Origin: Dehalococcoidales bacterium
GTDB taxonomy: Bacteria > Chloroflexota > Dehalococcoidia > Dehalococcoidales > ARS1013
DNA length: 5,091 nucleotides
NCBI GenBank assembly: GCA_002690375.1
Contig: NZEH01000056.1
Coordinates: 2,079 to 7,169 of the forward strand
Direction: 5' to 3'
Below the pieces are notes generated by a model. It saw only the letters and a program-made list of their open reading frames with translations. It ran no database searches and had not been told where the DNA came from. Both the position numbers and the translations under genes were made by a program. Numbering within the stretch: position 1 is the first letter of the stretch; each line of letters opens with the position of its first letter. Positions 1 through 5,091 of this stretch are shown piece by piece.

Positions 1-510
1 AAGAAAGATTTTTAGTGCCAAGGGTACCCGACTGCCGAGAAGAAGCAAAAACCCCAGGGCAAAGGCAATATCGGTTGCCATTGGTATGCCAAAACCTAAG
101 AGCTGTCCATCCTGCCGAAAATTCACCGCGAGGTAAAAAAGCACGGGCACAAATATGCCACCTACAGCTGCTATAAGTGGAAAGGCGGCTTTTCGCAACG
201 AAGACAGTTCTCCTACCATTAGTTCCCGCTTGATTTCCAATCCGATTAAAAGAAAAAAGAGCGCCATAAATCCATCATTTACCCAGTGACCTAAATCCAT
301 GTCTAGGATGCGCCCACCGATTTCTAGACCCATGGAGGTATGCCACAAATCAAAATAATGCTGCGACCATGAAGAGTTTGCCAGTATCATAGCTAGCAGT
401 GCGGCGCCAAAAAGGAGAATGCCACTATATGCTTCTTTCGCTAGAAAGCTTTTTATGATGACAAAAATACGGCCTTTCGTTTCAGCCCGGTGTTTGGGAA
501 TATCTACCAT
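1..510 (-). CDS. nhaA: NhaA-family Na+/H+ antiporter, N-terminal part (cut by window edge)
   Basis: This is an inner-membrane antiporter that exports Na+ (or Li+) in exchange for H+, giving salt and alkaline-pH tolerance. The frame is open from the ATG at 510 (complement) to base 1, 170 codons, with no stop. Family landmarks are clear: a first helix near residues 28-45 ending ILANSSW; the segment WVNDGFMALFFLLIGLEIKREL at about 76-97 (E92, R95 and E96 match the E. coli pH-sensing region around E78, R81, E82); SLRKAAFP at 104-111; and GIPMATDIAFALG at 141-153, where D147 matches E. coli Asp133. It ends LLGSRVPLALKIFL, just before the expected Asp163-Asp164 transport pair, which lies outside the window. 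An in-frame stop lies upstream and there is no earlier ATG. I see no Shine-Dalgarno sequence before the start. The gene is divergent from the CaCA exchanger. The family call is very secure; whether the gene is intact downstream cannot be seen. Confidence 0.96.
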   Translation of the reverse strand, partial: MVDIPKHRAETKGRIFVIIKSFLAKEAYSGILLFGAALLAMILANSSWSQHYFDLWHTSMGLEIGGRILDMDLGHWVNDGFMALFFLLIGLEIKRELMVGELSSLRKAAFPLIAAVGGIFVPVLFYLAVNFRQDGQLLGFGIPMATDIAFALGFLLLLGSRVPLALKIFL

Positions 511-517
511 GGCAACT

Positions 518-547
518 AGTATATAGTAATTGAAGGCAGATTGTAAT
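518..547 (-). promoter_or_regulatory. Candidate nhaA promoter, possibly giving a leaderless transcript
   Basis: On the minus strand a TATACT hexamer (523 down to 518) matches the -10 consensus at 5 of 6 bases. An ATTACA hexamer (547 down to 542) lies 18 bases upstream and matches the -35 consensus at 4 of 6. Initiation about 7 bases after the -10 would fall near 511, right beside the ATG at 510, which fits the lack of a ribosome site. The region is AT-rich, so chance matches are likely. Confidence 0.35.
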
Positions 548-550
548 TAA

Positions 551-569
551 GGAAATTAAATAGGAAATT
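551..569. repeat. Short direct repeat GGAAATT x2 in the divergent intergenic region
   Basis: GGAAATT occurs at 551-557 and again at 563-569, a 12-base period. It sits between the candidate nhaA promoter and the CaCA promoter. A binding site for a regulator shared by the two divergent transporter genes is possible, but two 7-base copies in AT-rich DNA can arise by chance. Apart from this and the two promoters, I see nothing else in 511-662. Confidence 0.3.
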
Positions 570-597
570 CAAAATGGTGCTTATTCCAAGGAAGGCT

Positions 598-626
598 TTG
601 CTTTACAGGTTTATTCCACATATAGT
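598..626 (+). promoter_or_regulatory. Candidate sigma-70-type promoter of the CaCA exchanger gene
   Basis: TTGCTT (598-603) and TATAGT (621-626, 5 of 6 to the -10 consensus) are separated by exactly 17 bases. Initiation would fall near 633, about 30 bases before the start codon. An overlapping alternative is TTTACA (602-607) with TATGCT (626-631) at 18-base spacing. The same TTGCTT hexamer with 17-base spacing recurs before the tRNA gene at 4732, which supports the reading. Confidence 0.42.
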
Positions 627-662
627 ATGCTTTAACTTTAAAGTATCGCTATCTGGGAGATT

Positions 663-1667
663 GTGTCTTTGGTTTGGCTTAAGTTTCTTTCGAGTCTCCT
701 TATTATACTGTTTGCTGGGACAAAGTTAGCCAGATATGGGGATGCTCTCGGCGAGAAAACCGGTCTTGGCCGGATGTGGATAGGACTGGTACTGCTAGCG
801 GCGGTTACCACCATGCCGGAACTGGTTACAGGGGTAACCGCTGTCACCTTAGTTGAAAAACCCGACCTAGCCTTGGGTAATTTTCTGGGCAGTTGTATCT
901 TTAATCTTACTATCATAGCGGTGCTGGATATGCTCTACCGTTCGGCGCCACTTCTGAGCAGGGCGAAAACTAGGCATTTACTGCCGGCTGGGATGGGGAT
1001 ATTACTTATCTTACTTATCGTTGGAAGTATCTTGACTGGAGATACCTTCTTCGGATTGGCCTTGGGATGGGTGGGTATCTCCAGCATTATCATCTTCATA
1101 GGTTATCTGCTGGCAATCAGACATATGTTTCGCTCTGAGCGCTATCATCAGCCGCAGCCAATAGAACCCGTTTCTCTCAGTTATGAAGAGCTTGATAACA
1201 AGACGGTTTACCTGAGGTTCACCCTAGTGGCGCTGGCCATTATTAGTGCTGGTATATGGTTAGCATTCATTGGTAGTGAAATCGCCACCACCTATAGCTG
1301 GAGTGACAGCTTTGTCGGCAGCTTGTTTCTGGCGTTTGCCACCTCCATGCCTGAGCTAGTGGTTGCTATTGCTGCCATTCGTCTCGGTGCCATAGATATG
1401 GCGGTAGCTGGGATACTGGGGGCTAATATGCTTAACCTGGCCAATCTCTTCATCGTTGACATTTTCTATAGGCAGGGCCCGATTCTGTCATCGGTAGAAA
1501 ATGATCACCTTATCACCGCGGTAGTAGCTATGCTAATGACTCTCGTGGTCATTGGTGGCATCAGATTTCGCCAGAAGCAAAAAACATTTAGGTTTATCAG
1601 TTGGTACGCTGTAGCTCTAATCGGTCTTTATTTTCTCGGCTTCTATTGCCTGTTCTCTTCCGGTTGA
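663..1667 (+). CDS. CaCA-family Na+(H+)/Ca2+ exchanger, YrbG/NCX-like
   Basis: This is an integral membrane secondary transporter predicted to exchange Ca2+ or a related cation for Na+ or H+. The 334 residues show the family's two inverted halves and about ten hydrophobic segments, split by a short polar loop at about 155-183. The alpha-1 repeat is TTMPEL at 49-54 (E53) with GNFLGSCIFN at 72-81 (S77, N81). The alpha-2 repeat is TSMPEL at 227-232 (E231) with GILGANMLN at 250-259 (A255, N259). Compared from memory with the archaeal NCX_Mj, both glutamates and Asn81 are kept, but the alpha-2 Ser236 and Asp240 positions are Ala255 and Asn259, and the usual GTS is VTT in repeat 1 and ATS in repeat 2. 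Length is normal for prokaryotic members. The start is uncertain: GTG at 663 lies only 3 bases after GGAG (656-659), whereas TTG at 669 (codon 3) would have 9-base spacing. It ends in TGA. Family secure; substrate inferred. Confidence 0.93.
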   Translation: MSLVWLKFLSSLLIILFAGTKLARYGDALGEKTGLGRMWIGLVLLAAVTTMPELVTGVTAVTLVEKPDLALGNFLGSCIFNLTIIAVLDMLYRSAPLLSRAKTRHLLPAGMGILLILLIVGSILTGDTFFGLALGWVGISSIIIFIGYLLAIRHMFRSERYHQPQPIEPVSLSYEELDNKTVYLRFTLVALAIISAGIWLAFIGSEIATTYSWSDSFVGSLFLAFATSMPELVVAIAAIRLGAIDMAVAGILGANMLNLANLFIVDIFYRQGPILSSVENDHLITAVVAMLMTLVVIGGIRFRQKQKTFRFISWYAVALIGLYFLGFYCLFSSG

Positions 1668-1707
1668 GTTCCCTCGTGCCAGAGACGTGACTTGTAGCAA
1701 TCTTTCC

Positions 1708-1736
1708 TTCACATAGAAGATAATCTCTGCTAATAT
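1708..1736 (+). promoter_or_regulatory. Candidate promoter before the small ORF and P-type ATPase
   Basis: TTCACA (1708-1713, 5 of 6 to -35) and TAATAT (1731-1736, 4 of 6 to -10) are 17 bases apart. Initiation near 1743 would precede the small ORF at 1768 and could run on into the ATPase gene. A weaker second candidate is TTGCCG (1862-1867) with CATTAT (1884-1889) at 16-base spacing. The gap is AT-rich, so either could be chance. Confidence 0.33.
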
Positions 1737-1753
1737 ATAGTTTCATATAGTTT
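1735..1753 (+). repeat. Tandem ATATAGTTT repeat with 10-bp period
   Basis: The nonamer ATATAGTTT is present at 1735-1743 and 1745-1753, so the copies sit about one helical turn apart on the same DNA face. They overlap the start of the predicted transcript from the 1708-1736 promoter, a position typical of an operator. CATATAGT also occurs at 619-626 in the CaCA promoter. A regulatory role is inference. Confidence 0.35.
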
Positions 1754-1767
1754 GTCTTAGCAAATAA

Positions 1768-1878
1768 ATGATGGAATTAAGCCAAATTCTTGTCATTATC
1801 ATTCTTGTTGTGGTGTTTGTTGTCATCATCAGAGGCAATGTTCTAAGTATAAATTCAATCATTGCCGTAAAATATTAA
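1768..1878 (+). CDS. Possible 36-aa single-helix membrane microprotein
   Basis: An ORF runs from ATG ATG (1768, 1771) to TAA, encoding 36 residues. After a short polar start (MMELSQ) there is an unbroken hydrophobic helix, residues 7-21, made only of I, L, V and F, then R22-G23 and a short tail ending VKY. This is the shape of a one-pass membrane peptide with a positive charge just after the helix. I do not recognise it. It lies 78 bases before the P-type ATPase on the same strand. Small one-helix peptides are known partners of P-type ATPases (KdpF in bacteria; phospholamban and sarcolipin for animal SERCA), so a regulatory or stabilising role is conceivable. Against it: there is no visible Shine-Dalgarno sequence, and the core is a T-rich, low-complexity stretch that would encode hydrophobic residues by composition alone. 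Confidence 0.3.
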   Translation: MMELSQILVIIILVVVFVVIIRGNVLSINSIIAVKY

Positions 1879-1887
1879 TAGGCCATT

Positions 1888-1909
1888 ATCGTTATTGATT
1901 GGTAACGGT
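1888..1909 (+). other. Small stem-loop in the ATPase 5' leader
   Basis: ATCGTTA at 1888-1894 (with a wobble pair at the second base) can pair with TAACGGT at 1903-1909, leaving an 8-base loop. The core CGTTA/TAACG pairing is perfect. No T-run follows, so it is not an intrinsic terminator. It could be a weak mRNA structure or an operator half-site pair. Apart from the elements listed separately, I see nothing else in 1668-1956. Confidence 0.2.
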
Positions 1910-1939
1910 GGTTTGGTAGAGATGTTTCAGAAGGTGAGA

Positions 1940-1945
1940 GGGAGG
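1940..1945 (+). promoter_or_regulatory. Ribosome binding site of the P-type ATPase
   Basis: GGGAGG lies 11 bases before GTG 1957 and 14 before ATG 1960. The spacing favours the GTG, though both are longer than ideal. No other start codon is in frame upstream before a stop at 1903. Confidence 0.6.
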
Positions 1946-1956
1946 ACGATACGAGA

Positions 1957-4692
1957 GTGATGTCTGCATTGCCGAATGGGACTGCTTGGTATCAGCTAGG
2001 GGTAGAAAAGACATTTGAACTCATAGCGGCGGATCACACCGGGCTCACTTCCAGCGAGGCTAAATCTAGACTGGGAAGATATGGTTATAACGAACTGAAA
2101 TTCAAGAAGCGGAGCCCTTTTGTTCGTTTCTTACTCCAGTTTCATAACCCCTTGATATATGTACTGCTCGTTGCTGGCACTGTTACCGGTATTCTGAGCT
2201 TGGGGGGAGAGGATATGGTGGGGGATACGGCGGTTATCTTTGGCGTTGTCATTCTCAATGTGATAATCGGTTTTGTGCAGGAGGGTAAGGGTGAAGCAGC
2301 TATAGAGGCGTTGCAGAGGATGATGGTCTCTCAATCCACTGTACTCCGTGATGGGAGGAAGCAGGTTATACCGGCACGGGAGCTGGTTCCTGGTGATGTG
2401 GTTTTACTTGAAGGCGGTGATAAGGTGCCAGCCGATCTGCGTCTATTTAACGTGAAGAACCTTTATATGGATGAAGCCGCCCTTACAGGGGAATCAATGC
2501 CGGTAACTAAGGTTGATAGCCCCATTGCCAGACCAAATCTACCACCCGGAGATCAGCGTTGTATGGTTTTCAGTGGCACCTTCGCCACACAGGGCCGCGG
2601 AACAGGAATTGTGGTCGCTACCGGGGAGCACACCGAGTTTGGCAGAATCGCCAAACTAATGAAGGAGACCCGCAAAATTACCACTCCTTTGATGAGGAAG
2701 ATAGCCGGTTTCACCAAGTTCTTGATTTTTGCCATCCTAGCCCTGGCCGCGATTAACTTTATTTTAGCAGTGATATTTAAGTATGATCTGGTCTACTCCT
2801 TCCTTGCCTCGGTGTCTCTTGCAGTTGCCGCTATACCTGAGATGCTGCCAGCCATAGTAGCTGCCATTTTAGCCCTGGCGGCAGTGGCTATGGCGAAGAG
2901 AAACGCATTAATAAGAAAACTGCCGGCAGCGGAAACACTGGGGGTGGCGACAGTAATATGCTCAGATAAGACGGGTACCCTTACTAAAAATCAGATGACA
3001 GTAGTACGTATTTATTCTGGAGTGGAAGACTATACCGTCAGCGGGGTTGGCTATGAGCCCGAGGGAGAGTTCAGGCTCAAGCACAAGCGGGGTAACCCGG
3101 TGCCAGAGAACCGGGCGCTTCTAGAAACATTGAGGGCAGGTTACCTCTGCAATGATGCAGACCTAACGGAAAATGAAGCAGGCTATAGCATTGTGGGGGA
3201 TCCTACCGAAGGGGCGCTAGTTGTATCAGCACAAAAAGCCGGTATTACCGAAAAACTCCTCAGATTGGACGAGATACCCTTTGAATCAGAACAGCAGTAC
3301 ATGGCTACTCTGTATCAGGGGCAGGGAGAAAATATTGTCTATGTCAAGGGCTCGCCGGAGAAGATCATAGAAATGTGCCGCAGTCAGCTAATTGATGGCA
3401 GTATTGAGAGCCTAAGGGGCAAGGCGATATTGGGGAAGGCTCATGAGATGGCAGGGGAAGCTTTGAGAGTGCTTGGTATGGCTTATAAGAGTGTGCCTCA
3501 GGAGGAGGCTTCACTCCATACAGAAGATATAAATGGATTGACCTTCCTCGGGCTTCAGGGGATGATAGACCCACCACGAGAAGAAGCGATAGAGGCGGTC
3601 ACGAAATGTAAAAGAGCCGGCATAAGGCCGGTAATGATAACCGGCGACCATGCCCAGACGGCAAAAGCCATCGCCCACCAGCTAGGAATTGGCAGAAGTG
3701 AGGATAGGGTATTAAGTGGGGAAGAACTATCAAGAATGAACGACGATGAGTTATATGAAGTTGTGGACAAAGTCTCGGTGTATGCTAGGGTTGCTCCAGA
3801 GCACAAGTTGAGAATCACAAAGCAGTTACAAAAGAGAGGGCATATTACTGCCGTCACCGGCGATGGGGTAAACGATGCCCCAGCATTAAAGGCAGCTGAC
3901 ATTGGGATAGCCATGGGGATAACGGGAACCGAGGTGAGTAAAGAAGCTTCCGATATGGTTCTGGCTGATGATAACTTCGCTAGCATAGTGGGAGCGGTGG
4001 AAGAAGGCAGACATGTCTGGAAGAACCTCCAAAAGGCCATACTGTACACCCTGCCCACCAATGGGGGACAGGCACTATTGGTAATTGGAGCGATACTTGT
4101 GGCACCATTTATACCCCTTTTCGCATTACGTCTTCCTTTAGAACCGATACAAATTCTGTGGATAAATTTGTTTGACTCTGTATTTCTCACCTTACCTATA
4201 ATGATGGAGCCGAAGGAAAAGGGGTTACTTGAAAGCCCGCCCCGCAGCCCTAAAGAGAAAATAGCTAATCGTCTGTTTTTCATCAGGGTTGGCTTGGTGT
4301 CACTGGCAATGGCGGCTACAAGCTTTAGTGTATATTGGATCTATGGGCATCTAGCTATTTCAGGTGGAATAGACGAGCTAGCGTTAACCCAGGCACAATC
4401 GGCAGCATTCATAAGCGTCGTTCTGGTACACGTCGGCTTCATTTTTACCGCCCGGTCAATATTTGCCTCGGCGTTCACATTCAACCTCTTCTCCAATAAG
4501 TGGGTGCTCTGGGGTGTCGTCATAACTATCGTCACCAATCTCATGATAGTCTACGCCCCCTTTCTCAATGGTTTGTTCAGAACAGCACCCTTCCCCACTG
4601 AGTGGTGGCCGTTCATAATTCTTGCTCTCCTTCCCGGATTTTTCGTAGTCGAGCTGGAAAAGTTCCTGAGGAATCAATTTAAGAGAGGTTAG
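1957..4692 (+). CDS. P2-like cation-transporting P-type ATPase, substrate uncertain
   Basis: This is an ATP-driven membrane cation pump of 911 aa, the usual length for P2 ATPases. Domains in order: N-terminal cation-ATPase domain (about 10-75); M1-M2 (about 62-107); actuator domain with LTGES (176-180); M3-M4 (about 253-312) with PEMLP (294-298); phosphorylation motif CSDKTGTLT with Asp337; nucleotide-binding domain with KGSPE (464-468); MITGD (560-564); hinge TGDGVNDAPAL (634-644); then M5-M10 (about 697-903). All catalytic motifs are intact. The ion path is unusual: M4 has PEMLP (as in MgtA-type Mg2+ pumps) where Ca2+ pumps have PEGLP, M5 has N702-G-G-Q705 and M6 has N737-L-F-D740-S. By comparison with SERCA, Glu771 becomes Gln and Thr799-Asp800 becomes Asp-Ser. 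The flanking KLPAAETLG and QILWINL are typical of the Ca2+-pump side of the family. Start GTG 1957 lies 11 bases after GGGAGG (1940-1945); ATG 1960 is the alternative. Pump function certain; the ion is not. Confidence 0.95.
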   Translation: MMSALPNGTAWYQLGVEKTFELIAADHTGLTSSEAKSRLGRYGYNELKFKKRSPFVRFLLQFHNPLIYVLLVAGTVTGILSLGGEDMVGDTAVIFGVVILNVIIGFVQEGKGEAAIEALQRMMVSQSTVLRDGRKQVIPARELVPGDVVLLEGGDKVPADLRLFNVKNLYMDEAALTGESMPVTKVDSPIARPNLPPGDQRCMVFSGTFATQGRGTGIVVATGEHTEFGRIAKLMKETRKITTPLMRKIAGFTKFLIFAILALAAINFILAVIFKYDLVYSFLASVSLAVAAIPEMLPAIVAAILALAAVAMAKRNALIRKLPAAETLGVATVICSDKTGTLTKNQMTVVRIYSGVEDYTVSGVGYEPEGEFRLKHKRGNPVPENRALLETLRAGYLCNDADLTENEAGYSIVGDPTEGALVVSAQKAGITEKLLRLDEIPFESEQQYMATLYQGQGENIVYVKGSPEKIIEMCRSQLIDGSIESLRGKAILGKAHEMAGEALRVLGMAYKSVPQEEASLHTEDINGLTFLGLQGMIDPPREEAIEAVTKCKRAGIRPVMITGDHAQTAKAIAHQLGIGRSEDRVLSGEELSRMNDDELYEVVDKVSVYARVAPEHKLRITKQLQKRGHITAVTGDGVNDAPALKAADIGIAMGITGTEVSKEASDMVLADDNFASIVGAVEEGRHVWKNLQKAILYTLPTNGGQALLVIGAILVAPFIPLFALRLPLEPIQILWINLFDSVFLTLPIMMEPKEKGLLESPPRSPKEKIANRLFFIRVGLVSLAMAATSFSVYWIYGHLAISGGIDELALTQAQSAAFISVVLVHVGFIFTARSIFASAFTFNLFSNKWVLWGVVITIVTNLMIVYAPFLNGLFRTAPFPTEWWPFIILALLPGFFVVELEKFLRNQFKRG

Positions 4693-4731
4693 TTTTGTGA
4701 ATGCATGTGTCTAGGGGATTGGGCTATCCTG

Positions 4732-4760
4732 TTGCTTAATCACCGACCTTAGGGTAAAAT
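4732..4760 (+). promoter_or_regulatory. Promoter of tRNA-Arg (possibly also the oxidoreductase operon)
   Basis: TTGCTT (4732-4737) and TAAAAT (4755-4760, 5 of 6 to the -10 consensus) are 17 bases apart. Initiation near 4767 would leave only about 3 bases before the mature tRNA 5' end at 4770. The fit in position and spacing makes this the best promoter in the window. No terminator is visible after the tRNA, so transcription may continue into the downstream gene. Confidence 0.6.
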
Positions 4761-4769
4761 TAGAAGCCA

Positions 4770-4842
4770 GCCCCTGTAGCTCAGGTGGATAGAGCACCAG
4801 CCTCCGGAGCTGGGTGCGAGCGTTCGAGTCGCTCCAGGGGCG
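4770..4842 (+). tRNA. tRNA-Arg, anticodon CCG
   Basis: A full cloverleaf can be drawn. Acceptor stem GCCCCTG (4770-4776) pairs perfectly with CAGGGGC (4835-4841). D stem GCTC/GAGC is at 4779-4782 and 4792-4795. Anticodon stem CCAGC/GCTGG is at 4797-4801 and 4809-4813, with loop CTCCGGA giving anticodon CCG (4804-4806), which reads CGG arginine codons. A 4-base variable region follows, then T stem GAGCG/CGCTC with loop TTCGAGT. The discriminator base is G (4842). The D loop keeps an A at the position-20 site, an arginine identity element in bacteria. CCA is not encoded and must be added enzymatically. No intron. Confidence 0.97.
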
Positions 4843-4851
4843 TTTTATAGT

Positions 4852-4857
4852 AGGAGG
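4852..4857 (+). promoter_or_regulatory. Ribosome binding site that points to a non-standard ATA start
   Basis: AGGAGG is a near-perfect Shine-Dalgarno sequence, 10 bases after the tRNA end. Seven bases later is ATA (4865), in frame with the oxidoreductase. A second, weaker GGAG (4874-4877) lies 5 bases before an in-frame ATT (4883). Neither site precedes an in-frame ATG, GTG or TTG. Confidence 0.6.
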
Positions 4858-4864
4858 GATAGCA

Positions 4865-5091
4865 ATAGATATCGGAGAGCTAATTGGCATTAGGTGGCAT
4901 GGTCGGGGTGGCCAGGGTGCCGTTACTTCGGCGGCACTGGTAGCCCAAGCGGCTATAAATGAAGGTAAATACGCTCAGGCATTCCCCAGTTTTGGCCCGG
5001 AAAGAAGAGGTGCCCCAGTGCAGGCTTTCGTCAGAATAAGTAACAAAGAACCCATCAGGATACGAGCTGAGCTTAGAGAACCTGACATAGT
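4865..5091 (+). CDS. porG: Pyruvate:ferredoxin oxidoreductase gamma subunit, N-terminal part (cut by window edge)
   Basis: This is a subunit of the cytoplasmic enzyme that converts pyruvate and CoA to acetyl-CoA and CO2, or the reverse, with ferredoxin as electron carrier. The visible 75 codons give the family core: [15 protein letters not shown] at about 9-23, [20 protein letters not shown] at about 33-52, AFVRI, then [12 protein letters not shown], with the gene running off the end. The FPxFGxERRGAPV block favours the pyruvate enzyme over 2-oxoglutarate or indolepyruvate relatives. In four-subunit versions the gamma gene often comes first, so delta, alpha and beta genes may follow outside the window. 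The start is odd: the only standard start codon in frame is GTG 4814, inside the tRNA. I chose ATA 4865 because of the AGGAGG 7 bases upstream; ATT 4883 is a real alternative. It is probably co-transcribed with the tRNA. Confidence 0.9.
   Translation, partial: MDIGELIGIRWHGRGGQGAVTSAALVAQAAINEGKYAQAFPSFGPERRGAPVQAFVRISNKEPIRIRAELREPDI

Noticed and set aside
638..916. Minus-strand open frame of 92 codons over the CaCA gene start
   Set aside because: It overlaps the well-supported alpha-1 repeat of the exchanger, and its product is low-complexity Ser/Thr-rich with no family resemblance.
1768..1878. The small ORF as KdpF of a Kdp K+ pump
   Set aside because: The neighbouring ATPase is a P2-like pump, not KdpB, and no kdpA or kdpC is present. 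Only the general size and one-helix shape match.
3555..4283. Long minus-strand open frame (242 codons) inside the ATPase gene
   Set aside because: It is antisense to the conserved phosphorylation-hinge and M5-M6 region of the ATPase, and its translation shows no recognisable domain. It is a codon-bias shadow.
4712..4731. Possible terminator hairpin after the ATPase (GGAT...ATCC)
   Set aside because: The stem is only 4 base pairs and there is no T-run after it, so it does not meet the pattern of an intrinsic terminator.
4814..4864. GTG 4814 as the oxidoreductase start
   Set aside because: It lies inside the tRNA-Arg, would add 17 residues not expected before the family core, and has no ribosome site; AGGAGG lies downstream of it.
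1..5091. CRISPR arrays, insertion sequences, phage or defence genes
   Set aside because: No spaced repeats, transposase-like frames or terminal inverted repeats were seen; the protein genes recognised here are housekeeping transport or metabolism families.

Overview
The window is bacterial DNA of middling GC content, packed with ion-transport genes. NhaA is essentially a bacterial family. The promoter-like elements are of the sigma-70 type. The last gene is the gamma subunit of a pyruvate:ferredoxin oxidoreductase, which points to an anaerobe. The gene set and style would suit an anaerobic lineage such as Chloroflexota (Dehalococcoidia), but that placement is inference only; nothing in the sequence proves it.

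Layout. Positions 1-510 (minus strand) hold the first 170 codons of an NhaA Na+/H+ antiporter, whose 3' part lies outside the window. A 152-base divergent intergenic region (511-662) separates it from a plus-strand CaCA-family cation exchanger (663-1667, 334 aa). A 289-base AT-rich gap (1668-1956) holds a candidate promoter, a tandem 10-bp repeat, a possible 36-codon single-helix membrane microprotein (1768-1878) and a small stem-loop. Next is a full-length P2-like cation-transporting P-type ATPase (1957-4692, 911 aa). A clear promoter follows, then tRNA-Arg(CCG) (4770-4842) and the 5' end of the pyruvate:ferredoxin oxidoreductase gamma gene (from about 4865 to the window end).

How the genes fit together. 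NhaA, the CaCA exchanger and the P-type ATPase form a cation-homeostasis cluster. Two are secondary carriers driven by H+ or Na+ gradients and one is an ATP-driven pump. They may together set internal Na+, Ca2+ (or another cation) and pH. The tRNA and oxidoreductase belong to a separate unit, and the tRNA promoter may also feed the oxidoreductase operon.

Most of the window is recognisable. The points most worth a second look are: the oxidoreductase gene has no ATG, GTG or TTG start in frame between the tRNA and its conserved core, but does have a well-placed ribosome site before an ATA codon; the ATPase has an unusual set of ion-site residues (PEMLP in M4, N-G-G-Q in M5, N-L-F-D-S in M6, His in M8); a possible microprotein lies just before the ATPase; and nhaA may be leaderless.
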